From assembly GCA_045536775.1 (NCBI GenBank), contig JAZSOD010000080.1, positions 1-30,595 on the forward strand: a DNA stretch of 30,595 nt. The letters run 5' to 3'. Below are positions 14,139-20,916 of this stretch, one piece after another; the stretch's first letter is position 1, and each line of letters starts with the position of its first letter. Below the pieces are notes generated by a model. It was not told where the DNA came from, made no database searches, and was given only the letters and a program-made list of their open reading frames with translations. This stretch comes from UBA4717 sp045536775. GTDB taxonomy: Bacteria > Bacillota > Clostridia > Oscillospirales > CAG-272. The position numbers and the translations under genes were made by a program.

Positions 14139-15302
14139 TTATTTGAGTAATTTTTCAAGCATCAATTCTGTCCCGACTGTATTTCTCGCGGCTTTAAGCG
14201 AGGGGTCTTCTTCGCCGTTGTGCGGCTTTTTGAGAATGGCACGGATAAGAAGATTTTTCGGGGTATCGTCGGGGGTTACAAGCTCTATAGCGTCGGTCTT
14301 GTAGCCGTAAGCTTCAAGTGTTTTTATGCGGAGCGAGTCGGTGAGCGTTTCACAGAGCTTCTGCGAGGTCATCGAGTGAGAAAGCACGAAACCAAGACTG
14401 CTTGCCACGCCAAGCTCCTTTGCACTTGCAAAAAGCTCGTGGTGACAACATGGGGTTGACAGGATAATTTCCGCACCCGACCTTATTGCGTGAGCGAGAA
14501 CGATGTCGGTTGCAATATCGCAGGCGTGGAGCGACACCACCATATCGGGCTTGTTTTTGAGTCCGAGAGCCGAAATATCGCCGCATACGAACCGTAGATT
14601 TTTCATTCCCGCCGCACTTGCAACCGAGTTGCAGTAGTCGATAACGTCACGCTTGAGATCGGCACCCAGCATCTCGATATCAAGACCGAGTATCTTTTCA
14701 AGATAGAAATAGAGAGCAAACGAGAGATAGCTCTTGCCGCAGCACAGATCGTAAATTACCACCCGCCTGTCGCGCGGAAGCCTGCCCGAAACGTCGCCTA
14801 CCGTTTCAAGAAAACGGTTTATCTGGCGGTATTTTGCCTGCATCTTATCGTGGATACGTCCGTTTTTGTCGCATATACCGAGACTTTTGAGAAACGGTTC
14901 GTTTAAGTATTCGTCGAGAATTCGGCGCTTGAGCTTGTCGTGAGCTTCTGCGGCAAAGCGCTCGCCGCCGGGCTTTATGCGGTTTCCGATATGAATACTG
15001 CCCGATTTTGAACGCTTGATCTCGCACTCGCCCGAGGTGGTTATGATGTTTGTCTGCATAAACTCGGTTAGAGCAGACTCGGCGATGGCTGCCGCACCCG
15101 TGTCAAGCGGAAGGGCCTCGTGATACGCCTTGTTGTCCTTGGTGAAGGTCTCGAGCTTGAGCTTGAGCGTACCGCTCACCTTAGCTACCGTGACCGTGCG
15201 TTTGAGAATGGTTTTATCAACGGGCTTTGACAGAACTGCCTTCTTGAGCGTACCGTCTTTTAAGGCGGTATTTATGATTTCTGTGATTTTTTGTTTTTCC
15301 AT
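14139..15302 (-). CDS. SAM-dependent methyltransferase, Methyltransf_32 type
   Basis: 387 residues. The Rossmann-fold SAM-binding site begins at IYDLCCGKSYLSFALYFYL (183-201, motif I DLCCGK), followed by the acidic motif II region EMLGADLKRD, VCGDISALG (motif III) and VVSLHACDIATD (motif IV). The later STPCCHHELF motif is typical of the Methyltransf_32/METTL25-like group. The N-terminal 170 residues are a separate alpha/beta region. The target is unknown; RNA or a cofactor precursor is possible. Only a weak ribosome binding site (GGTG) precedes ATG 15302. It is monocistronic, back to back with the rpsF operon. Confidence 0.8.
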   Translation of the reverse strand: MEKQKITEIINTALKDGTLKKAVLSKPVDKTILKRTVTVAKVSGTLKLKLETFTKDNKAYHEALPLDTGAAAIAESALTEFMQTNIITTSGECEIKRSKSGSIHIGNRIKPGGERFAAEAHDKLKRRILDEYLNEPFLKSLGICDKNGRIHDKMQAKYRQINRFLETVGDVSGRLPRDRRVVIYDLCCGKSYLSFALYFYLEKILGLDIEMLGADLKRDVIDYCNSVASAAGMKNLRFVCGDISALGLKNKPDMVVSLHACDIATDIVLAHAIRSGAEIILSTPCCHHELFASAKELGVASSLGFVLSHSMTSQKLCETLTDSLRIKTLEAYGYKTDAIELVTPDDTPKNLLIRAILKKPHNGEEDPSLKAARNTVGTELMLEKLLK

Positions 15303-15415
15303 ATAACACCGTGTAAAGTTTTTTTACAGTTTATCATATATTGCGCAAAAAATCAAGGCTCGTGCCGTGCAAAGCGACGATTTTTGCCTATCCCGCCGAG
15401 ATTTCAAAATTTTTG

Positions 15416-15444
15416 TTGACAAAAAGGAAAACTTGTGCTATAAT
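15416..15444 (+). promoter_or_regulatory. Consensus promoter of the rpsF operon
   Basis: TTGACA (15416-15421), 17-base spacer, TATAAT (15439-15444): perfect consensus. Transcription should start near 15451, giving a leader of about 95 bases. Confidence 0.92.
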
Positions 15445-15457
15445 CTCATATCGGTAT

Positions 15458-15540
15458 AGCATGCCCTCGGGTATGCTCTCCTTACCGCAGACAAATTTTT
15501 AAGAAGTGGTGGTCTGCGGTCTTAATGTCCACAAGGAGGT
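15458..15540 (+). promoter_or_regulatory. Structured rpsF leader, candidate S6:S18 autoregulatory element
   Basis: A first hairpin pairs AGCATGCC (15458-15465) with GGTATGCT (15470-15477). Directly after it CTCCTT (15478-15483) can pair with the rpsF Shine-Dalgarno AAGGAG (15533-15538), and ACCGCAGAC (15484-15492) pairs with GTCTGCGGT (15512-15520), leaving an asymmetric 12-base bulge (15521-15532). S6:S18 leaders of the rpsF operon are known in many bacteria; binding here would repress translation. The structure is drawn by eye. Confidence 0.65.
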
Positions 15541-15546
15541 GTAAAA

Positions 15547-15951
15547 ATGGCTAAAATCATTTCATCCTACGAAACTATGTTTATCGTTGATTTGGCTCTT
15601 GGCGAGGAAGGCGTAAAGGCACTTATCGGCAAGTTCACAGACCTTATCGCGAAAAACGGTACTGTTGAGGAAGTCAATGAATGGGGAAGCCGCAAGCTTG
15701 CTTACCCGATCAACGACGTAAACGAGGGCTACTACGTGCTCGTTAACTTCAAGAGTGCTCCTGATTTCCCGGCTGAGCTTGAGCGTGTGTTCGGTATTAC
15801 CGACGGTATCATGCGTTCCGTTGTAATCAAGCTCGATGAAAAGATGCTTGCTAAGAAGGCAGCAAAGGCAGCAGCCGCTGCAGCTGCAGCAAGCGCAAAG
15901 GCAGCAGAAGCTCCCGTAGCAGAAGCTACTGAAGCTGCTGACGCAGAGTAA
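15547..15951 (+). CDS. rpsF: Ribosomal protein bS6
   Basis: 134 residues. The N-terminal 95 residues match S6 of the small subunit platform: YETMFIVD, a central NEWGSRKLAYPINDVNEGYYVLVNF and ELERVFGITDGIMRSVVIKLDE. The last 35 residues are an Ala/Lys/Glu-rich tail (AAKAAAAAAAASAKAAE), a low-complexity extension not needed for the fold. AAGGAGG (15533-15539) lies 7 bases before ATG. It is first gene of the conserved rpsF-ssb-rpsR operon, 29 bases before ssb. Confidence 0.97.
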   Translation: MAKIISSYETMFIVDLALGEEGVKALIGKFTDLIAKNGTVEEVNEWGSRKLAYPINDVNEGYYVLVNFKSAPDFPAELERVFGITDGIMRSVVIKLDEKMLAKKAAKAAAAAAAASAKAAEAPVAEATEAADAE

Positions 15952-15980
15952 TTCAGGAAAAAGACGAAAGGAGCAGACAA

Positions 15981-16424
15981 ATGGCAAACTTCAATCTCAA
16001 TAAGATTACACTCGGCGGCAGACTTACAGCCGACCCCGAGCTCCGTCAGACAAATTCAGGCGTTATGGTAACGTCGGTTGGTCTTGCCGTAAACAGAAGA
16101 TTCGCAAACCGCGAGGACGCACAGGCTCAGCAGACGGATTTCTTCAATCTCGTTGCTTGGCGCGGCATGGCAGAGTTCATTTCCAAGTATTTCCGTAAGG
16201 GATCGTCGATTTGCGTTGTTGGCTCTGTTCAGGTAAGAAACTGGACCGACGGACAGGGTCAGAAGCGTACGTCAGTTGACGTACAGGTTGACGAGGCTTA
16301 CTTCGTTGACAGCAAATCCGATTCGCAGTACAGTTTGGCAAACGACGTTCCGTATGCGTCATCGTCCAAGGAGTCAGACGCAAAGTTTGAGCCCCTTCCC
16401 GACGAAGAGGATTTGCCGTTCTAA
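15981..16424 (+). CDS. ssb: Single-stranded DNA-binding protein
   Basis: 147 residues. An OB fold covers about 1-105 (NKITLGGRLTADPELRQT, FFNLVAWRGMAEFISKYFRKG, then VGSVQVRNWTDGQGQKRTSV). A short linker ends in the acidic tip LPDEEDLPF, which recruits replication and repair partners; the terminal Pro-Phe is intact. It protects single-stranded DNA at the replication fork. GAAAGGAG lies upstream. Placed between rpsF and rpsR as in most Firmicutes. Confidence 0.97.
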   Translation: MANFNLNKITLGGRLTADPELRQTNSGVMVTSVGLAVNRRFANREDAQAQQTDFFNLVAWRGMAEFISKYFRKGSSICVVGSVQVRNWTDGQGQKRTSVDVQVDEAYFVDSKSDSQYSLANDVPYASSSKESDAKFEPLPDEEDLPF

Positions 16425-16448
16425 TAACGAAAACAGGAGGTTTCACAA

Positions 16449-16706
16449 ATGGATAACGTAAGAGAAAGAGACGCACAGAAGCCTTTCCGCGCAAACCGCA
16501 AGAGAAAGAAAGTATGCTTGTTCTGTGCAGAAAAGATCGATTACATCGATTATAAAGACGTTGCAAGACTCAGAAAGTTCACAAGCGAAAGAGCAAAGAT
16601 TCTTCCCAGAAGAATCTCAGGAGCTTGCGCTAAGCATCAGCGTCAGATTACAGTTGCCATCAAGCGTGCAAGAGTTGTTGCTCTTATGCCCTTCACATGC
16701 GACTGA
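16449..16706 (+). CDS. rpsR: Ribosomal protein bS18
   Basis: 85 residues, with the S18 core KKVCLFCAEKIDYIDYKD, ARLRKFTSERAKILPRRISG and CAKHQRQITVAIKRARVVAL. The N-terminus has basic and polar residues; the C-terminus is MPFTCD. CxxC (CLFC) is kept, as in zinc-type S18. It partners S6 on the 30S platform. AGGAGG (about 16435) precedes the ATG; a GNRA-loop terminator follows 14 bases after the stop. Confidence 0.97.
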   Translation: MDNVRERDAQKPFRANRKRKKVCLFCAEKIDYIDYKDVARLRKFTSERAKILPRRISGACAKHQRQITVAIKRARVVALMPFTCD

Positions 16707-16720
16707 TAAAACAAGCAAGG

Positions 16721-16748
16721 AAAAAACCGTCGGAAACGACGGTTTTTT
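16721..16748 (+). terminator. Terminator of the rpsF operon
   Basis: AAAAAACCGTCG (16721-16732) pairs with CGACGGTTTTTT (16737-16748) around a GAAA tetraloop, with a T-run. Confidence 0.92.
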
Positions 16749-16861
16749 TGTTGTCAGATAAACGGGTATGGGTTGAGGCTATATTATACGTTATACTTGA
16801 TAATTTCTCTGACACGGCTATCGCGGGGTATGATTTCGTTTGTAAATAATTCCGAAACTAC

Positions 16862-16890
16862 TTGAAAACTAAAATGTTTTGTGCTAAAAT
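16862..16890 (+). promoter_or_regulatory. Promoter of the SGNH esterase gene
   Basis: TTGAAA (16862-16867), 17-base spacer, TAAAAT (16885-16890), about 33 bases before ATG 16924. Confidence 0.75.
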
Positions 16891-16923
16891 GATTTTGTAA
16901 TTAAGTTTGTACGGAGGATTGAA

Positions 16924-18006
16924 ATGAACGGAAAGATATACGATGAAAATTTCCTTAAAACCGACAAGGCAGAGGAGGGTACTGTCGATTGGTACGAGCT
17001 GCCCTGTGACAAATTCGATATTTACGGAGTAATACCGGGTGTTGACGGTATACTGAGCGCCAGAATGCCGCGCGAGATTGCAAAAACGGTCAGCACGACT
17101 GTTACGGGTGAATGCGGATACGGCGCGGGAGGAAGAATTCTGTTTTCGACTGACTCAAGCTTTGTTGCCTTGAAGGTAGAGTACGGTCGTGGTGCAGTTC
17201 CGACGGTTTGTAATCACTGCTTTACTCACGGCTTTGACCTCTACAAGTTTGATGATTGCGGACAGTATAAATTCGTGGCAGCGTACAGACCTGCCAAGGA
17301 CTTCGATTATAAAACGGCAGAATACAAGGTGAACACACGAAACAACGGCGAAGTGAGAAGTATGCTTATCAATCTGCCGCATTTTTCCGAAACGAAAAAA
17401 TTATATATCGGTCTTGCCAAGGGAAGTAAGCTTGAGCGCGGAGCCGTGTACCGCAACGAAAAGCCGATAGTATTTTACGGCTCGTCGATCACGCACGGTG
17501 CGGCGGCAGGCAGACCCGGAAACACCTACGAGAACTTCATCTCACAAAAATATAACCTCAATTATACCAATTTAGGCTTTGCGGGTGGTGCAAAAGGGCA
17601 AGCGGAGATAGCCGAGTATATGGCGGGGCTTGATATGTGTATGTTCGTCTGCGATTACGACCATAACGCACCCGATGCAGAGCATCTTAAACAAACCCAT
17701 TTCCGCCTCTATGAAATAATAAGAAAAAAGTACCCCGATATTCCCTATATAATGATTTCAAGGCCTGATGTTGATACGAATCTCAAGAAAAACAGTTTAG
17801 ACAGATTAAACGTGATTATCGATAGCTACGAAAAAGCGCGTGCAGCAGGGGATGAAAACGTGTATTTTATAGACGGGGGGACCTTATTTGAGGGCGAATT
17901 CCGTGAGTCCTGCACAAGTGACGGATGCCACCCGAACGATATTGGATTTTACAGAATGGCGGACAAGATCGGATCGGTCATTGCCCGTGTAATGGGTATA
18001 GAGTAA
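16924..18006 (+). CDS. Two-domain SGNH/GDSL esterase
   Basis: 360 residues without a signal peptide. The N-terminal beta-sandwich (about 1-175) contains GFDLY (103-107), the mark of the GxDLY domain that precedes GDSL-type lipases. The C-terminal SGNH hydrolase domain has block I FYGSSITHG (nucleophile Ser188, with Ser where GDS has Asp), block II glycines GFAGGAKG, Asn248 in DYDHNAP and the Asp333-x-x-His336 pair in SDGCHP, so all catalytic residues are present. Members deacetylate sugars or glycans; the substrate is not predictable. GGAGG precedes ATG. It has its own promoter and no clear terminator before the next gene. Confidence 0.88.
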   Translation: MNGKIYDENFLKTDKAEEGTVDWYELPCDKFDIYGVIPGVDGILSARMPREIAKTVSTTVTGECGYGAGGRILFSTDSSFVALKVEYGRGAVPTVCNHCFTHGFDLYKFDDCGQYKFVAAYRPAKDFDYKTAEYKVNTRNNGEVRSMLINLPHFSETKKLYIGLAKGSKLERGAVYRNEKPIVFYGSSITHGAAAGRPGNTYENFISQKYNLNYTNLGFAGGAKGQAEIAEYMAGLDMCMFVCDYDHNAPDAEHLKQTHFRLYEIIRKKYPDIPYIMISRPDVDTNLKKNSLDRLNVIIDSYEKARAAGDENVYFIDGGTLFEGEFRESCTSDGCHPNDIGFYRMADKIGSVIARVMGIE

Positions 18007-18132
18007 AGGAAATAGGCCTGAAAATGAATTTTCAGAAGATAAAAGATAAGAGAGAAGAGATAAGAGAATAGGTCGGAATTTCGGAAAAATTCTTTCATTG
18101 TTATTTTGTGCCTTGCGGCACAGCTAGAAGGA

Positions 18133-18873
18133 ATGGTAATAAATTTGAAAGAAACAAAATTTTATAAATGGCTTGATAACCTATGGTATCACTACAAATG
18201 GATAATTTTGACCGTATTGGTGTTTACCGTGTTTATCATAGTCAGTATAATTCAGATGGCGGGCCGCGAAGACGTGGATATGTATATTATGTACGCAGGA
18301 CCTGAGGTCATAACCGTGCAGAATGCCAAGTACATAGAAAAAGCCTTTGAAAGCCTTACAACTGACGATATCACGGGTGACGGCGAGGTAACGGTGAGTC
18401 TGCGAGACCTCTCCATTCTCTCAAAGGAAGAGATGGAAGAGAGAAACAAGGCTATGGAGGATAGTGAAGGGCAGACCGACGGCGTTGCAAACGCAATTAT
18501 TGTGTCGCATATGAGCCAGAATCTGCAGACCTTCAATCAGGAGATACTCGGCGGCGACTCGGTCATCTGCTTGCTCTCCCCCTACACCTATTCGATAGTA
18601 AGGGAAGCCGACGGCTTTATGCCCATCGCGGACATACTCGGCTACACTCCCGACGGACTCTACGATGAGTGCGGAATATATCTCTCCGAGACCGAATTCG
18701 GCAGATTCAGCGAGGGGCTCTACACTCTCCCCGAGGACACCATCCTCTGTATCAGACGTCTTTCAAGTATGGCGTTCCTCAAGGGCTCGAACAAGACGGA
18801 GCGCGAGCATGACTACTGTACTCAAAAATTCAAGGCAGCAATCGAGTGGAAAAAGCCACAGATCGCAAGCTGA
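18133..18873 (+). CDS. Membrane-anchored protein of unknown function
   Basis: About 246 residues. The N-terminus is basic and aromatic (KETKFYKWLDNLWYHYKW), then one membrane helix (about 23-43), then a polar domain of 200 residues outside the cell, with VDMYIMYAGPEV, a helical acidic segment and a C-terminal lysine-rich end. No family is recognised. The start is uncertain: ATG 18133 touches the AGAAGGA sequence, TTG 18145 has that site 12 bases upstream, and an upstream in-frame start exists at 18106. A TGTGCC/GGCACA hairpin (about 18107-18122) precedes the ribosome binding site. It lies 126 bases after the esterase gene; no strong terminator follows before the GAPDH promoter. Confidence 0.75.
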   Translation: MVINLKETKFYKWLDNLWYHYKWIILTVLVFTVFIIVSIIQMAGREDVDMYIMYAGPEVITVQNAKYIEKAFESLTTDDITGDGEVTVSLRDLSILSKEEMEERNKAMEDSEGQTDGVANAIIVSHMSQNLQTFNQEILGGDSVICLLSPYTYSIVREADGFMPIADILGYTPDGLYDECGIYLSETEFGRFSEGLYTLPEDTILCIRRLSSMAFLKGSNKTEREHDYCTQKFKAAIEWKKPQIAS

Positions 18874-18958
18874 TGGGTGTAAAAATTCCCAATTTTGAAC
18901 TGCGCGTACTGCGATTTTAATTAAAAGTGACGAAAATATAAAAAATATAAAAAAACAC

Positions 18959-18987
18959 TTGTAAACTTGACCGAAATAATGTAAAAT
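18959..18987 (+). promoter_or_regulatory. Promoter of the GAPDH gene
   Basis: TTGTAA (18959-18964), 17-base spacer, TAAAAT (18982-18987). The leader of about 95 bases contains an AT-rich hairpin (GTTAAA/TTTAAC, near 19015-19029). Confidence 0.65.
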
Positions 18988-19089
18988 AATAAACGTTGGG
19001 GTATGAGTATGTGTTGTTAAATTTTTAACACTCTCAACTCCCGTCGAATCAAGTTTCAAAATAAAAAACATAAAACGGAGGATTTTAAC

Positions 19090-20124
19090 ATGTCAGTTAA
19101 AGTTGCTATTAACGGATTCGGACGTATCGGCCGTCTCGCATTCAGACAGATGTTTGGTGCAGAAGGCTACGACATCGTTGCAATCAACGACCTCACAAAG
19201 CCCTCAATGCTTGCTCATCTTCTCAAGTATGACACAGCTCAGGGCGGCTACTGCGGTAAGATGGGTGAAGGACTTCACACAGTTGCTGCAGACGACGAAG
19301 CAGGCACAATCACAGTAGACGGTAAGACTCTCAAGATCTACGCTGAAAAGGACGCTAAGGATCTTCCTTGGGGTGAGATCGGCGTTGACGTTGTTCTCGA
19401 GTGCACAGGCTTCTACTGCTCTAAGGAAAAGTCTCAGGCTCACATCGATGCAGGTGCTAAGAAGGTAGTTATCTCTGCTCCCGCAGGAAACGACCTCAAG
19501 ACAATCGTATTCGGTGTTAACGAAAACACACTTTCCAAGGATGACGCAATCATCTCCGCTGCATCTTGCACAACAAACTGCCTCGCTCCTATGGCTAAGG
19601 CTCTCAACGACTACGCTCCTATCGAAAGCGGTATTATGAGCACCATCCACGCTTACACAGGCGACCAGATGATCCTCGACGGTCCTCACAGAAAGGGCGA
19701 CCTCAGACGTGCAAGAGCAGGCGCTGCTAACATCGTTCCTAACTCCACAGGCGCTGCAAAGGCAATCGGCCTCGTTATCCCCGAGCTCAACGGCAAGCTC
19801 ATCGGTTCTGCTCAGAGAGTTCCCGTACCGACCGGCTCCACAACAATCCTTACAGCAGTTGTTAAGGGTGCTGACGTAACTAAGGAAGGCATCAACGCTG
19901 CAATGAAGGCTGCTGCAAGCGAGTCCTACGGCTACAACGAAGATCAGATCGTATCCAGCGACGTTATCGGTATGAGATACGGCTCTCTCTTTGATGCTAC
20001 ACAGACAATGGTATCCAAGGTATCTGACGACACATATCAGGTACAGGTAGTTTCTTGGTACGACAACGAAAACTCCTATACCAGCCAGATGGTAAGAACC
20101 ATCAAGTACTTCGCAGAACTTTAA
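19090..20124 (+). CDS. gap: Glyceraldehyde-3-phosphate dehydrogenase
   Basis: 344 residues; oxidises glyceraldehyde-3-phosphate with NAD and phosphate in glycolysis. The NAD site VAINGFGRIGRLAFRQM starts at residue 4. The catalytic motif SAASCTTNCLAP has the nucleophile Cys160 and is followed by His186 in STIHAYTGDQ. The C-terminal VSWYDNENSYTSQMVRT is the family's conserved end. GGAGG lies 7-8 bases before ATG. Codon choice (many CTC, ACA, GCT, AAG) is strongly biased compared with neighbours, which fits a highly expressed gene. A monocistronic transcript ends at the strong terminator at 20243-20271. Confidence 0.97.
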   Translation: MSVKVAINGFGRIGRLAFRQMFGAEGYDIVAINDLTKPSMLAHLLKYDTAQGGYCGKMGEGLHTVAADDEAGTITVDGKTLKIYAEKDAKDLPWGEIGVDVVLECTGFYCSKEKSQAHIDAGAKKVVISAPAGNDLKTIVFGVNENTLSKDDAIISAASCTTNCLAPMAKALNDYAPIESGIMSTIHAYTGDQMILDGPHRKGDLRRARAGAANIVPNSTGAAKAIGLVIPELNGKLIGSAQRVPVPTGSTTILTAVVKGADVTKEGINAAMKAAASESYGYNEDQIVSSDVIGMRYGSLFDATQTMVSKVSDDTYQVQVVSWYDNENSYTSQMVRTIKYFAEL

Positions 20125-20208
20125 GTCCGTAGCACGGACGGGCAAGGCGCGGCGGGTAGCACCCGCTGGCGAAACGCACGTGAAGATTGAGGGAATCGAA
20201 ATCTTCAC
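20125..20208 (+). repeat. Three consecutive hairpins after gap
   Basis: GTCCGT-AGC-ACGGAC (20125-20139) directly after the stop codon, GCGGGT-AGC-ACCCGC (20152-20166) with the same three-base loop, and GTGAAGATT/AATCTTCAC (20180-20208). None has a T-run; the terminator follows later. They may stabilise the gap transcript or be a repeat element. Confidence 0.6.
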
Positions 20209-20242
20209 CCATTACCCTGAAGTCTGTTGAAATTTAACTATA

Positions 20243-20274
20243 AAAGACCTCTGCATTTTGCAGAGGTCTTTTTA
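20243..20274 (+). terminator. Terminator of the GAPDH gene
   Basis: AAAGACCTCTGCA (20243-20255) pairs fully with TGCAGAGGTCTTT (20259-20271), followed by TTA. Confidence 0.9.
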
Positions 20275-20299
20275 CGTTGTGGACAGACAAAATCAGAAT

Positions 20300-20519
20300 T
20301 TTGTAGGGGCGATTCACGAATCGCCCGTTTCGTGCAATTTGATGGGCGGGCGAACACAAGTCAACAATTCAAATATATCCGTAGGGCGGTGGCTTGCTGC
20401 CGCAGTTTGCAAACGGGACGCCGAGGTAGCGAAGCGGCGCCGAGGGAGTGAATGATATGCCGGGGGCATATCAGAGCCGAGGCGTGACCGAACCGCAGTA
20501 GACCGTCGACCCCTACAAA
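20300..20519. repeat. 220-bp element with 10-bp terminal inverted repeats
   Basis: TTTGTAGGGG (20300-20309) and CCCCTACAAA (20510-20519) form the ends. Inside are GGCGATTC/GAATCGCC (about 20308-20325) and TGATATGCC/GGCATATCA (about 20453-20473) hairpins and a G/C-rich middle. It has no coding capacity. It looks like a non-autonomous mobile or dispersed repeat; no target-site duplication is clear. Confidence 0.6.
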
Positions 20520-20596
20520 CTAATTTGAAATTCCATCTCTCGACTATGCGCCCGAAGACTACAAATTTCGTGCAGATAACCGTGTCGCGAGGGTTT

Positions 20597-20698
20597 CCAA
20601 AGGGAGTATCCCTTTGGCAAGAGAGGATATCTAAGGGGAGGCATTGAGCCTCCCCTTGGACGGCTCTTTGGTTCGTTTCTGTCCGTACAGAAATGAAC
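20597..20698. repeat. Array of three perfect or near-perfect hairpins
   Basis: CCAAAGGGA/TCCCTTTGG (20597-20617), AAGGGGAGGC/GCCTCCCCTT (20633-20657) and GTTCGTTTCTGT/ACAGAAATGAAC (20671-20698, one G-T pair). They are regularly spaced and resemble extragenic repeats of gut Clostridia. The remaining bases 20699-20818 hold nothing recognisable. Confidence 0.6.
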
Positions 20699-20818
20699 AC
20701 CCAACTCGGATTTCCACCAATCAAAATGAGGTCAAACCCCTACCCATCGTCCCGTCTGAATAGTCAAAAACTCATCAATCTCATCCCCGACGCCCTCACA
20801 CATTGTGAAAAATGAATA

Positions 20819-20847
20819 TTGACAAAGAAAAATAACTGCATTATAAT
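20819..20847 (+). promoter_or_regulatory. Consensus promoter of glnN
   Basis: TTGACA (20819-20824), 17-base spacer, TATAAT (20842-20847): perfect boxes. The leader is about 60 bases. Confidence 0.9.
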
Positions 20848-20916
20848 ATATAATATCATTTTATAAAATGGGATAGAGTTTCAAATACCGCGCCGAAAGG
20901 CAGAATGGAGATCAAG

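Noticed and set aside
19204..20208. A 334-codon minus-strand ORF antisense to gap
   Set aside because: It is the mirror of the biased GAPDH codons, Cys-rich and with no promoter or ribosome binding site.
20258..20724. Short ORFs in the gap-glnN spacer
   Set aside because: They run through palindromic repeats, overlap in several frames and have no start signals.
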